Part shown: positions 15,285 to 24,446 of the stretch, piece after piece
Position numbering within the stretch: the first letter of the stretch is position 1
How the letters are laid out: every line of letters starts with the position of its first letter
From: Deltaproteobacteria bacterium
GTDB taxonomy: Bacteria > Bdellovibrionota_C > UBA2361 > SZUA-149 > JAITKM01
Length of the DNA: 38,557 nucleotides
Assembly: GCA_031278395.1 (NCBI GenBank)
Contig: JAITKM010000037.1
Location: 1 to 38,557 of the forward strand
Direction: 5' to 3'
Position numbers and translations under genes: made by a program
Notes under the pieces: model-generated
What the model was told of the DNA's origin: nothing
The model's database searches: none
What the model saw: the letters and a program-made list of their open reading frames with translations, nothing else

Positions 15285-17708
15285 CTAAGCAATTACAAAA
15301 TTAACTAATTTACCCGGCACCACAATTTCCTTTTTTATTTCTTTGCCGTCCAAATAAGACCACACCTTATTTTCAGATTTAGCTTTTGCTAAAACAACTG
15401 ATTTATCGTTTGCTTCACTCGCCGAAAGCTCTATGGTAGCACGTAACTTACCATTAACCTGCACAGCAATAGTTACGACATCAATCTGAACCAAAACCGG
15501 GTCAAATTTAGGCCACTCGGCATATCTTATAGATTTAGTATGTCCTAGAATTTGCCACAACTCTTCGGCAAGGTGCGGCGCAAAAGGCGATAATAACAAC
15601 ACTAAATTTTCAGCCAATTGTTTGGGAATTTGAGCGACATTATTTGCCTCATTAATAAAACTCATCAAGGCTGCCAGAGCTGTGTGAAACTTTAAAGCTT
15701 CAATATCTTCCGTAACTTTCTTAATTGTGCGGTGCAGGTATTTTTCTAAAACGCCAACATTAGGATTAAGCTCAACAATTTTTGGGCTTAATTTATCATC
15801 CTCACCAACAATTAGATTCCACACTTTATTGAGAAATCTATAAACACCATTAGCCGCCAGAGTATTCCAAGGTTTTACTTGTTCCAACGGTCCCATAAAC
15901 ATTTCATATACTCGCAAAGTATCTGCCCCAAACTCGGCAATAAAATCATCTGGATTAATAACATTTCCCCGCGATTTGGACATCTTTTGATTGTCTGGTC
16001 CAAGTATCATTCCTTGATTGACAAGCTTCTGAAATGGTTCTCTGGTAGAAACTAAACCCAAATCATATAAAACATGATGCCAAAAACGGGCATACAATAA
16101 ATGCAAAACAGCATGCTCTGCTCCACCAATATACAAATCAACTGGCATCCAGTATTTTTCCTTTTCCAAATCCCAAGCTTGTTGCTCATTCTGCGGATCA
16201 AGATAACGCAAATAATACCAACAACTACCAGCCCATTGTGGCATAATATTAGTTTCACGCTGAGCGGGTTTGCCAGTCTCTTGATCAATGACGTTGACCC
16301 ACTCAGTCGCTCGCGCTAACACTGGCTCACCATTTTCGGTTGGCAAATATTGATCGACTGTCGGCAAAACTAACGGCAGTTCAGATTCGCTAATTAACTT
16401 AGTTTCACCGTCCGCTGTATGAATAATTGGAAACGGTTCACCCCAATAGCGCTGGCGACTAAAAACCCAATCGCGCAACTTATACTGAATCTTTCGTTTG
16501 CCAATACCTTGTTCTTCAAGCCAAGCCGTCATTTTAGCTTTGGCGTCCTTAATATGTAACCCATTTAAAAAACCAGAATTAACTAGTAGCCCGTCCCCAG
16601 TCCAAGCCTCTTTTTGCACAGCGCCACCAGAGACAACTTCAATAATTGGTAGATCAAACTTTTGAGCGAAATCCCAGTCTCGTGTATCATGTGCAGGCAC
16701 GGCCATAATTGCTCCTGTTCCATATGTACTCAGCACATAATCAGCAATATAAATCGGAATTTCTCTAGCATTAACTGGATTAATGGCAAAGGCGCCGGTC
16801 CAGACGCCTGTCTTTTTAGTAATTTCTTCAAGACGTGAACGCTCGCTTTTATTTTTAGCGTTTTCGACATATTCTTCAACTGCCAATTTTTGCTCAGCGC
16901 TTGTTATTTCTTGAACAAGCGGATGTTCTGGGGCAAGCACACAGTAAGTTACGCCGAATAATGTATCAGGACGAGTTGTAAAAACAGCAAAAGTTTTAGC
17001 GCTATTTTTTATTTTAAATTTAAATTCAGCGCCTTCGCTTTTGCCAATCCAATTGCGTTGCATTTCTTTGAGACTTTCGCTCCAGTCTAGCCCCTCCAGT
17101 CCTTCCAGCAAACTTTCGGCATATGTCGTAATTTTTAAGATCCACTGTCGCATTGGTTTTCTAATAACCTCATAGCCACCGCGTTCACTCTTACCGTCGA
17201 TAACTTCTTCATTGGCCAAGACAGTGCCGAGCGCAGGACACCAGTTAACAGGAACTTCAGCCACATATGCTAAGCCTTTTTTATATAATTGCATGAAAAT
17301 CCACTGAGTCCATTTATAATAAGTAGCGTCGCTGGTTATAACTTCTCTGTCCCAGTCAATCGCAAAACCTAAAGCTTGAATTTGTTTTCTAAATTTTTTG
17401 ATATTATTTTCTGTTGTAAGCGCTGGATGAGTTCCGGTTTGAATCGCATATTGCTCAGCTGGCAGTCCGAAAGAATCAAACCCCATCGGATGCAAAACAT
17501 TAAAGCCGCGCATATGTTTGTAGCGAGAGATAATATCAGTTGCGGTGTAGCCTTCGGGATGTCCGACATGCAGACCATCGCCGGATGGGTAGGGAAACAT
17601 ATCCAGAGCGTAAAACTTAGGTTTAGTTTGATCAACTTCAACTTTAAAGGTCTTATTTTCTAACCAGTATTTTTGCCACTTGGGTTCGATTTTTTTGGGG
17701 TTATACAT
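15285..17708 (-). CDS. leuS: Leucyl-tRNA synthetase, Firmicutes/spirochaete-like type
   Basis: The 807-residue class I synthetase charges tRNA-Leu. The HIGH motif is HVGH at 47-50 within [17 protein letters not shown], the editing (CP1) domain covers about 220-410 with the threonine-rich [10 protein letters not shown] stretch, KMSKS is present as QKMSKSRGN, and an anticodon domain follows. The N-terminal signature and [17 protein letters not shown] resemble Firmicutes, spirochaete and CPR enzymes; alphaproteobacterial LeuS usually has HMGHxRNYTIGD. This suggests an acquired replacement, inferred from memory of family sequences. It is divergent from lptE and first of a minus-strand run with sodB and rsmG. 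The leader is AT-rich without a clear ribosome-binding site. Confidence 0.96.
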   Translation of the reverse strand: MYNPKKIEPKWQKYWLENKTFKVEVDQTKPKFYALDMFPYPSGDGLHVGHPEGYTATDIISRYKHMRGFNVLHPMGFDSFGLPAEQYAIQTGTHPALTTENNIKKFRKQIQALGFAIDWDREVITSDATYYKWTQWIFMQLYKKGLAYVAEVPVNWCPALGTVLANEEVIDGKSERGGYEVIRKPMRQWILKITTYAESLLEGLEGLDWSESLKEMQRNWIGKSEGAEFKFKIKNSAKTFAVFTTRPDTLFGVTYCVLAPEHPLVQEITSAEQKLAVEEYVENAKNKSERSRLEEITKKTGVWTGAFAINPVNAREIPIYIADYVLSTYGTGAIMAVPAHDTRDWDFAQKFDLPIIEVVSGGAVQKEAWTGDGLLVNSGFLNGLHIKDAKAKMTAWLEEQGIGKRKIQYKLRDWVFSRQRYWGEPFPIIHTADGETKLISESELPLVLPTVDQYLPTENGEPVLARATEWVNVIDQETGKPAQRETNIMPQWAGSCWYYLRYLDPQNEQQAWDLEKEKYWMPVDLYIGGAEHAVLHLLYARFWHHVLYDLGLVSTREPFQKLVNQGMILGPDNQKMSKSRGNVINPDDFIAEFGADTLRVYEMFMGPLEQVKPWNTLAANGVYRFLNKVWNLIVGEDDKLSPKIVELNPNVGVLEKYLHRTIKKVTEDIEALKFHTALAALMSFINEANNVAQIPKQLAENLVLLLSPFAPHLAEELWQILGHTKSIRYAEWPKFDPVLVQIDVVTIAVQVNGKLRATIELSASEANDKSVVLAKAKSENKVWSYLDGKEIKKEIVVPGKLVNFVIA

Positions 17709-17823
17709 AATAGTTTAAATTTGTTTATTATTAATTACAAAAAGCGAGACAAAATATCACTAACAATACGGTATTTCAATAATTAATTGTAAATTTTGAT
17801 AAAAACGAGTATAGGGGGGCGCC

Positions 17824-18429
17824 ATGTTCATAGTTTTATTTAAAAAAATATTTTTCTTTGTTGGTCTGTCGCTGATTGGTTTGCAGTCCTGTGGTTATGC
17901 TTTTCAGGGGAATATGTCGAATCTGCCAGCGGATATTAAGACAGTCTATATTCCGATTGTCAAAAATAAAACCACCATGCCGACGCTTAGTTCACAGTTT
18001 ACAGATATGATCAAGCGAGAGTTTAATAACTATGGGACGTTAAAAGTTATCGATGATAAAGATACAGCTGATGTCGTCCTGAATGTGAGTATTGACGAAA
18101 TACATAGTCGTGTCTCAGCGGTTTCTGGACTAAACAACACAGAAGTTGAATCGCAAATTTATATTGACGTAAGCGCCGATTTAACAAGAAGAAATGGACA
18201 AATTATTTGGGCAGTTGATGGACTAAGTAATTCGGATACATATGCCACTACCAGAGGAACGATTGTGATGACTGCGCCTAAATTTATGCAAAGTGGAATA
18301 GACACTAAGGCGCTTTCAACTTTAACCCAAAGAGAAGTTGCCCGTGGACAGTCAAGAGAAACATTAGAACGTTTGATGAGTGAATTAGCGAGGACCATAT
18401 ATCTAAGCGCCGTTGCTAATGATTTTTAA
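17824..18429 (+). CDS. lptE: LPS-assembly lipoprotein LptE
   Basis: The 201-residue lipoprotein plugs the LptD barrel during lipopolysaccharide insertion. The signal peptide ends in LQSC (Cys23), followed directly by the conserved CGYAFQG start of the mature protein and by VYIPIVKNKT. Length and predicted alpha/beta layout fit the LptE/RlpB family. It lies beside leuS, a classic neighbourhood, but here divergently. A run of six G (17813-17818) upstream of ATG may serve as ribosome-binding site. It implies a lipopolysaccharide-bearing outer membrane. Confidence 0.88.
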   Translation: MFIVLFKKIFFFVGLSLIGLQSCGYAFQGNMSNLPADIKTVYIPIVKNKTTMPTLSSQFTDMIKREFNNYGTLKVIDDKDTADVVLNVSIDEIHSRVSAVSGLNNTEVESQIYIDVSADLTRRNGQIIWAVDGLSNSDTYATTRGTIVMTAPKFMQSGIDTKALSTLTQREVARGQSRETLERLMSELARTIYLSAVANDF

Positions 18430-18442
18430 ATTATAAATTAAT

Positions 18443-18583
18443 GGGACCTCTAAAATTCCCGTAATCTTTCGTTGGGCAAAAAAGAAAAATGTTTATGTAT
18501 GTTGAATACATTCCGTTTTTCCTGTTTCTGTCCGCCTCGATAGCAAGAGATTTTTAGAGGTTCCCTGAATTATTAGAGATACC
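18443..18583 (+). repeat. Inverted repeat plus leader motif before the J-protein gene (element B)
   Basis: GGGACCTCTAAAA (18443-18455) pairs with TTTTAGAGGTTCCC (18552-18565; one bulged T) around a loop of about 96 nt. It is followed at once by TGAATTATTAGAGATACC, 6 nt before ATG 18590. Stem sequence and the following motif match element A at 7585-7663, while the loops are unrelated and of different length. The loop holds no ORF. It fits a small mobile or dispersed palindromic repeat, or a shared regulatory leader. Confidence 0.6.
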
Positions 18584-18589
18584 CATAAT

Positions 18590-19648
18590 ATGTCAGTTCA
18601 ATATCAAGATTATTACAAGATTTTAGGAATAAGTAACACTGCGACTACAGAAGAGATTCGTTCTGCTTTTCGAAAGTTAGCTAAACAATACCATCCCGAT
18701 ATTAATAAAACTAAGAATGCTGAGGAAAGGTTTAAACTGATTAATGAAGCCTACGAAGTTTTGAGCAATCCAGACAGGAGAAGTCGTTATGATCAGTTTG
18801 GTTCAAATTTTGGCGCGGGGCAGAATATTAAGGATGTTGATTTGGATAAATTTGCTAAAATGTTTGAAACAGGTAGAGCTAATCCTTTTTCATCAAAGGA
18901 TAGACAGTCGAAGCGAACTAGTGGTGGTTTTAGTGATTTTTTTGATATTTTATTTGGTGGTGGTGCAGAAAGAAAAAATTTTAATTTTTTTGAAACGTCT
19001 GGCAATAAAAATAGTTCGATAAGGAACGAGGCGCAAAGAAGTAGGGCTGATTCGTTTAGAGCTTTTACTGAAAGAGAGGCTAAAGCGGGTGTTAAGGCTA
19101 GTTCAGTGCGACAGGCGCAAGATATTACAGTGAATATTACAATTAGTTTGCATGAGGCTTTTACTGGTGGCAAACGCACTGTTTCGCTTAAAACTAATCA
19201 GGGGCAAACTAAGTCATATGAAATAAATATCCCAGCTGGCATAACTACAGGACAGATTATCAGATTAAAAGGGCAGGCCCAGGCAATTACCGGTAATTCG
19301 GTTGGTGGTGATGTTTTGTTAAAGGTTACAATTGCTGAAGATCCAAGATTTGTGGTTACAGGGAATGATTTAAAAACATATGCGAATTTAGCGCCGTGGG
19401 AAGCCGCTTTGGGCGGTAAACTAGCGGTTGAGACTTTGTCGGGTGTGGTTAATTTAACTATTCCGCCTGGTTCGCAAAGTGGACAAAAAATGCGTCTTAA
19501 AGGTTATGGGTTGTCGTCAAAAGTAGGTAACTCTGGTGATTTATTTGTGGAGTTAAGGATTTTAGTTCCTAAAACGCTGACTGCTCAAGAGCGTGAGTTG
19601 TTCGAAAAATTGATGAATATCTCGCAGTTTGATGCTCGCAAAGTTTAG
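18590..19648 (+). CDS. DnaJ-class (CbpA-type) co-chaperone
   Basis: The 352-residue J-protein stimulates the DnaK ATPase and delivers substrates. The N-terminal J domain (4-70) has the HPD motif at 35-37 (KQYHPDINK). A G/F-containing linker spans about 75-130, and the two C-terminal beta-domains are visible as VNITISLHEAFTGGKRTVSL and DPRFVVTGNDLKTYANLAPW. The CxxCxGxG zinc repeats of true DnaJ are absent, so this is the type II CbpA/DjlA-like class. The ATG lacks a strong Shine-Dalgarno and lies 6 nt after element B. It is probably transcribed after lptE. Confidence 0.9.
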   Translation: MSVQYQDYYKILGISNTATTEEIRSAFRKLAKQYHPDINKTKNAEERFKLINEAYEVLSNPDRRSRYDQFGSNFGAGQNIKDVDLDKFAKMFETGRANPFSSKDRQSKRTSGGFSDFFDILFGGGAERKNFNFFETSGNKNSSIRNEAQRSRADSFRAFTEREAKAGVKASSVRQAQDITVNITISLHEAFTGGKRTVSLKTNQGQTKSYEINIPAGITTGQIIRLKGQAQAITGNSVGGDVLLKVTIAEDPRFVVTGNDLKTYANLAPWEAALGGKLAVETLSGVVNLTIPPGSQSGQKMRLKGYGLSSKVGNSGDLFVELRILVPKTLTAQERELFEKLMNISQFDARKV

Positions 19649-19774
19649 TTTGCGTTTAGAATTTCTTTTTTTCGTCATCCAGACTTTTTTTTGCTAAAAG
19701 TCATTTACTCAAAGTATCCCACTCAAGAAGTGCGAAGTAATTGTGAATTGCTAAAGAAGTAAGAGACAATACCA

Positions 19775-19819
19775 GTAGCCAATAAATTTGCTAAAATAAA
19801 CTTATTGGCTACATTTTTT
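19775..19819 (+). terminator. Rho-independent terminator
   Basis: GTAGCCAATAA (19775-19785) and TTATTGGCTAC (19802-19812) form a perfect 11-bp stem followed by A and T6 (19814-19819). It lies 127 nt after the J-protein stop and 85 nt before lysA. The remainder of 19649-19904 holds no gene. Confidence 0.8.
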
Positions 19820-19904
19820 AACAGGCTTTTTAAGCAATATTTATGTTTTTAGAAACTAAACAGTTACTATTTTATTATTAAACTTTACTTTTATACAAAC
19901 TATT

Positions 19905-21158
19905 ATGAACCTTAATTATGAGTTATTTAACCACATTGTAGAGATGTTCAGAGGACAATTGCCTGTATATGTTTATGACCTTGACTTTATCAGAGAGAAA
20001 TATCGCAAACTCAAAGCCTTATTTACTGGTTATACCAAAGACGGCGGGGAAACTCACATACTCTACGCTATGAAAGCCAATTGGAGCCCTAGTGTCATTA
20101 AAGCTTTATACGAAGAAGGAGCTGGTATTGATGTGGTTAGCCCGGCTGAAATTTTTTATGCCAACGCATTAGGCGTGCCACTAGAAAGAATGCTTTTCAC
20201 TGTCAACAATATTAGTGAAACAGATCTCCACGAAATATGTTTGGTTGGCACACCTCTTTTTAATTTAGGCTCACTTGACGAACTAGAACTCTATGGCAAA
20301 AACTATCCGGGGTCTAAGGTTTGCATTCGTTTTAATCCACTGCTTGGAATTAAGGCTGGGGCGCATAAGTTTGTTCAAACTACTGGTAAAGAGGCAAAAT
20401 TCGGGATTTTGCTAGAACATAAAGAACAAGTCTTAGAAATAGTTAAAAAACATAATTTAAAAGTCATTGGGCTACATCAGCACACCGGTTCTTGCATTAT
20501 CGAACATGAAAAGTTTGCTGCGGCAATCAAAGGTTTATTGTCAGTAGCTGAACCTCAAGACTTTCCGAATTTAGAATTTGTGGATTTTGGTGGCGGACTT
20601 TATGTGCGTTATGCTGATAACGATTCAGACTTTGATTATCAAAGTTTTGCTAACGAGGTCATAGGCTTACTTGAGCTAACAAACCAAAAATATAACAAAA
20701 AGTTAAGGCTGCACTTTGAGCCTGGCAAATTCTTGTCTGCCGAATGTGGATATTTGATTACAGAAGTCATGAGCGTAAAAGACAATCAAGGTTACAAAAT
20801 TGCTGGTACCAATTCGGGTATGAATCATCTAATGCGTCCAGTATTATACGATGCGTGGCATGAAGTTTTTAATCTTTCAAATCCTCAGGGGCAAAAATTT
20901 GAATATGATGTTGTCGGTAATATTTGCGAGTCTGGAGATTTTTTTGCCAAGCGGAGGCTAGTTCCGGAAATAAGAAAGGGTGATGTTTTAGTTTTAGGTA
21001 ATGCTGGAGCTTATTGCGAGACCATGAGTAGTTTTTATAATATGCGTTCACTTCCAGCTGAAGTTGTTGTACAAAATGCAAATCCTATCTTGACGAGAAA
21101 AAGGCTTAGTAATACAGAGTTTGCCAAATTCATGTTGGGACAGTATGGGAACTTCTAA
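19905..21158 (+). CDS. lysA: Diaminopimelate decarboxylase
   Basis: The 417-residue PLP-dependent, fold-III decarboxylase converts meso-diaminopimelate to lysine. Lys57 in YAMKAN would form the Schiff base; HQHTGS (192-197), the glycine loop DFGGGLY (227-233), EPGK (272-275) and Cys341 in CESGDFF are the conserved catalytic and cofactor positions. NAGAYCETMSSFYN near the end is typical of LysA. A related polyamine-pathway decarboxylase is less likely given CESGD and the adjacent MurE. The leader is AT-rich, without clear Shine-Dalgarno. Pairing with murE puts the two consumers of meso-DAP side by side. Confidence 0.93.
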   Translation: MNLNYELFNHIVEMFRGQLPVYVYDLDFIREKYRKLKALFTGYTKDGGETHILYAMKANWSPSVIKALYEEGAGIDVVSPAEIFYANALGVPLERMLFTVNNISETDLHEICLVGTPLFNLGSLDELELYGKNYPGSKVCIRFNPLLGIKAGAHKFVQTTGKEAKFGILLEHKEQVLEIVKKHNLKVIGLHQHTGSCIIEHEKFAAAIKGLLSVAEPQDFPNLEFVDFGGGLYVRYADNDSDFDYQSFANEVIGLLELTNQKYNKKLRLHFEPGKFLSAECGYLITEVMSVKDNQGYKIAGTNSGMNHLMRPVLYDAWHEVFNLSNPQGQKFEYDVVGNICESGDFFAKRRLVPEIRKGDVLVLGNAGAYCETMSSFYNMRSLPAEVVVQNANPILTRKRLSNTEFAKFMLGQYGNF

Positions 21159-21178
21159 AAATATGTAATCTTCAGTCG

Positions 21179-21254
21179 ATTTTTTATCCACAAATTTTCA
21201 CGAATTAACATTAATTTTTTCGTGTTAATTCGTGAAAATTCGTAGATAAAAAAT
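21179..21254. repeat. 32-bp inverted repeat between lysA and murE
   Basis: Positions 21179-21210 are the reverse complement of 21223-21254 with two mismatches, around a 12-nt loop. The core arm is TGTTAATTCGTGAAAATT. As RNA it would be a very stable hairpin with U-rich flanks, and could terminate transcription. The TTAATTCGTGAAAATTCGT wording resembles palindromic intergenic repeats found in unrelated bacterial genomes; this resemblance is from memory. Confidence 0.8.
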
Positions 21255-21304
21255 TATAACAGCTTAGCGGTTGCAATTTAACATTAATAACTTAAAGAAA
21301 ATTT

Positions 21305-22837
21305 ATGAAAATATCACTTAAAGAATTAAGCGCTGGACTTGAGGTTCAAGAAATTATTGGTAGCAATAATTTAGCTGTAGAAATTGACAACTTGTCAACA
21401 CATTCCAAAAAAATAACTCCCACAACCTTATTTTTTGCCCATCAAGGCGTGCTAAGCGACGGCAGAAAATATATTGCTGATGTGTTGAAAGCCGGTGTTT
21501 GCGCGATTATTTCCGATGCGGATAATTTTGATTGGACGCCATATAGGTCAGCCCAAGTTCCAATTTTGTTAGTAGCTAATGCTAAAGCTACCAAAGCTGA
21601 TATTTCAAAGAAATTTTTCTTGCCAGATAATCCTAATCTTTTACTAGTTGGAGTTACTGGCACAAACGGTAAAACTTCAACTTGTTGGATAATCTCTCAG
21701 GCTTTGACCGCAATTTCGCAACCTTGTGGCTATATCGGTACTGTGGGGCTGCGTTACTATTCCCCAAGTTTAAACAAGGAAGTTTTTGCAGAGAATAATA
21801 CTACTTCACCAGACGTTATAGACCTGTATCAATTTATCGGGGCTGCTCACCAAGAAGGGATTAATAGTTTTGCGATTGAAACTTCTTCGCATAGTTTAGA
21901 CCAAAAACGTTTGGGCAATATTGAATGGAGTGTAGCAGTTTTTACCAATTTAACCCAAGATCATTTAGATTATCACAAGACTTTAGAAAATTATGCTGCG
22001 GCAAAGAAAAAGCTCTTTGTTGAAGAGTTAAAGAATAGTTCGCAGAAAAATAAAGTCGCAGTGGTGAATGTTAGTGATTCGGTCGGGCAAGAAATTGTTG
22101 CTTGGTGTAAGCAAGATGCTCCAGAGATAAAATGTTTGGGCTATTCACAACACGATTCAAATGCTGCTTGCACAGTAGTGGATTTTAAATTTTTCCAAGA
22201 CAGGACTGAATTAGTTTTTAACTTAAATGGTACGCAGGTTAAATTTAATAGTCAGCTAGTTGGCGATTATAATGTTGAAAATATGTTGACGGCGGCCAGT
22301 GTATTGGCTGGGCTGGGGTTTAGTGGTGCACAAATTGAAAAAGGGCTAAGCGCAGTTAAGCCAGTTCCGGGAAGATTAGAAAGAATCGCTAACGACAAAA
22401 TCTCAGTTTTTGTGGATTATGCGCATACGCCAGACGCTTTATTTAGAGCGCAAGATTCGCTAAGAAAATTAACAACTGGCAAGTTAATTACCCTTTTTGG
22501 TTGTGGCGGCGATCGTGATCGAACTAAGCGTCCAAAGATGGCATATGAAGTTGAAAAATTGTCGGACTATGCGGTGGTTACTTCAGATAATCCTCGAACT
22601 GAAGACCCAGAGGCAATTATTCAAGAGATTTTAGGAGGCTTTACGGGAACTAGAGACAACTTTGAGTATGTGGCTATTACAGATAGACACGAAGCGTTGA
22701 AGCATGCCTTAACAATTGCAAAGCCGGGGGATGTGGTTTTAGTGGCTGGTAAAGGGCATGAGGATTATCAAGATGTCAAAGGAGTGAAGCATCATTTTTC
22801 AGATCAAGAAGAGTGTAGAAAGATTTTAGAAAATTAA
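21305..22837 (+). CDS. murE: UDP-MurNAc-tripeptide synthetase (meso-DAP adding)
   Basis: The 510-residue Mur ligase adds the third residue of the peptidoglycan stem peptide in the cytoplasm. Domains: N-terminal UDP-binding (1-105), ATPase with GVTGTNGKTST (116-126) and TTSPD, ETSSHSL and DHLDYH motifs, a Lys in YAAAKKKLF (the carbamylated Lys position), and a C-terminal domain with DNPR at 428-431. DNPR marks meso-DAP, not lysine, as the substrate, in line with the adjacent lysA. Ordinary length, nothing missing. Confidence 0.96.
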   Translation: MKISLKELSAGLEVQEIIGSNNLAVEIDNLSTHSKKITPTTLFFAHQGVLSDGRKYIADVLKAGVCAIISDADNFDWTPYRSAQVPILLVANAKATKADISKKFFLPDNPNLLLVGVTGTNGKTSTCWIISQALTAISQPCGYIGTVGLRYYSPSLNKEVFAENNTTSPDVIDLYQFIGAAHQEGINSFAIETSSHSLDQKRLGNIEWSVAVFTNLTQDHLDYHKTLENYAAAKKKLFVEELKNSSQKNKVAVVNVSDSVGQEIVAWCKQDAPEIKCLGYSQHDSNAACTVVDFKFFQDRTELVFNLNGTQVKFNSQLVGDYNVENMLTAASVLAGLGFSGAQIEKGLSAVKPVPGRLERIANDKISVFVDYAHTPDALFRAQDSLRKLTTGKLITLFGCGGDRDRTKRPKMAYEVEKLSDYAVVTSDNPRTEDPEAIIQEILGGFTGTRDNFEYVAITDRHEALKHALTIAKPGDVVLVAGKGHEDYQDVKGVKHHFSDQEECRKILEN

Positions 22838-22867
22838 ACACAGAGAACATAGAGAGTTTTTTATTAT

Positions 22868-22894
22868 ACTTCTTCTCTATAATTTAAAAGAAGT
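22868..22894. terminator. Hairpin between convergent murE and ffh
   Basis: ACTTCTT (22868-22874) pairs with AAGAAGT (22888-22894) in the 63-nt convergent gap, next to T-rich sequence at 22856-22866. A weak candidate bidirectional terminator. Confidence 0.35.
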
Positions 22895-22900
22895 TCTAAA

Positions 22901-24250
22901 TTAAACTTTGCTGCGCAGCATACTTGCCATGCCGCGCATTTTGGCAAGCTGGTTGCCACCTTTTAGAAATTGTTTCATCATCTTCCGCATCTCGCTAAAT
23001 TGTTTGAGTAGCTTATTAATATCTTCAACTGTCGTGCCACTACCGCGCGCAATACGTTTTCTGCGGCTACCGTCAATTATTTCATGATTTTCGCGTTCCT
23101 GTGGCGTCATTGATAAAATAATTGCCTCAATTTTTTTTAGTTCTCGCTCAGCCTGATCAGCATCAACCTTTTGTGCAAGCTGACCCATACCCGGAATCAT
23201 TTTCATCATTGAAGTCATTGATCCCATATTCTGAATAGTTCGCATTTGCGAAAGAAAATCTTCCAATGAAAAATCGCCCTTTTTCGCCTTTTTTCGCAAT
23301 TTTTCAGCCTCTTCTAAATCTACATGTTGAACGGCCTTTTCAATAAAGGTTAGCATATCGCCCATACCTAAAATTCTTGAAACCAGTCGGTCAGGATAAA
23401 AAATTTCTAACTTATCTATATGCTCGCCAACACCAATAAACTTAATTGGCTTACCCGTTACAGCGCGCATCGACAACGCCGCGCCACCACGCGCATCACC
23501 ATCGAGTTTGGTTAAAATTATACCATCCAGATCCAGACAATCATCAAAACCTTTGGCAATGTTGACTGCCTCTTGTCCAGTCATGGCGTCGGCTGTCAGT
23601 AAAATCTCATTTGGTTCAATCGCTTCAATAATATCAATAAGCTCGTTCATCAGTTTATCATCGATTTGCAAACGTCCTGCCGTGTCCAAAATGACCGTAT
23701 CGAATCCACTGTTTTTGGCGTATTTTACAGCTTCTTGGGCAATCGTGAGTGGGGATTTGTCCAGCGTTGAATTATAGCTCTTAAGCCCAATATTTTCAGC
23801 CAGAATTTTCAATTGTTCAATTGCAGCAGGGCGATAAACATCGACTGAAACTAATAAGGGATTACGTTTATTATTTTCTTTCAGATGCTTAGCAAGTTTG
23901 GCAGAGTGGGTAGTTTTACCAGCGCCTTGTAAGCCGACTAGCATAATAATGGCTGGCGGCGCGACATTTAAATTGAGCACTTCAGTCTTACCCATGATTT
24001 TTAAAAGTTCGTCGTGAACATATTTAATAACCATTTGACCTGGATTAAGACTCTTAATCACATTCATTCCCTCAGCATTCCGGCGTACACTTTCACAGAA
24101 ATCTTTAACAACTTTATAGTTCACATCAGCTTCCAGTAAGGCAGCTTTGACTTCTTGTAAAGTCTGATCAATATCTTCCGCACGTAATTTGCCTTTGTTG
24201 CGAATATTTTTAAATGTAGTTGCTAGTTTATTAGATAATGAATCGAACAT
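22901..24250 (-). CDS. ffh: Signal recognition particle protein
   Basis: The 449-residue GTPase binds signal sequences and 4.5S RNA and targets nascent membrane proteins to FtsY. The NG domain carries GLQGAGKTT (106-114), DTAGRLQ and TKLDGDARGGAALS. The Met-rich M domain follows with the RNA-binding sequence GSRRKRIARGSG and a Met-rich end. Length and order are normal for a proteobacterial Ffh. It is divergent from mdh across a 196-bp region with repeated sites. The 4.5S RNA gene was not found in the window. Confidence 0.97.
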   Translation of the reverse strand: MFDSLSNKLATTFKNIRNKGKLRAEDIDQTLQEVKAALLEADVNYKVVKDFCESVRRNAEGMNVIKSLNPGQMVIKYVHDELLKIMGKTEVLNLNVAPPAIIMLVGLQGAGKTTHSAKLAKHLKENNKRNPLLVSVDVYRPAAIEQLKILAENIGLKSYNSTLDKSPLTIAQEAVKYAKNSGFDTVILDTAGRLQIDDKLMNELIDIIEAIEPNEILLTADAMTGQEAVNIAKGFDDCLDLDGIILTKLDGDARGGAALSMRAVTGKPIKFIGVGEHIDKLEIFYPDRLVSRILGMGDMLTFIEKAVQHVDLEEAEKLRKKAKKGDFSLEDFLSQMRTIQNMGSMTSMMKMIPGMGQLAQKVDADQAERELKKIEAIILSMTPQERENHEIIDGSRRKRIARGSGTTVEDINKLLKQFSEMRKMMKQFLKGGNQLAKMRGMASMLRSKV

Positions 24251-24286
24251 AAAATAATTAGTTAGTTAAAGGGTTAGCGGGGGCTT

Positions 24287-24360
24287 TCAATATGCTAAAT
24301 TATTAAATTTATCAAGGAATTTACTTGATAAGTGAGGCTGATTACTCAATATGCTAAATT
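24287..24360. promoter_or_regulatory. Direct repeats and inverted repeat, ffh-mdh divergent region
   Basis: TCAATATGCTAAATT occurs exactly at 24287-24301 and 24346-24360. Between them TTATCAAG-gaattta-CTTGATAA (24309-24331) is an 8-bp inverted repeat. This arrangement in a divergent promoter region suggests protein-binding sites controlling mdh and/or ffh. No regulator is identified. Confidence 0.5.
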
Positions 24361-24446
24361 TCATTGGACAAAAAACAATAGATTAAATATGAAACCGCCG
24401 CAGACTAGGTTGTTATTATTTAACTTTTTTATTTTTTAAAGGTAAT

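Noticed and set aside
15257-15292. Longer sodB start at 15292
   Set aside because: It overlaps the end of leuS and adds residues not found in SodB; ATG 15259 has a good CAGGAGA site.
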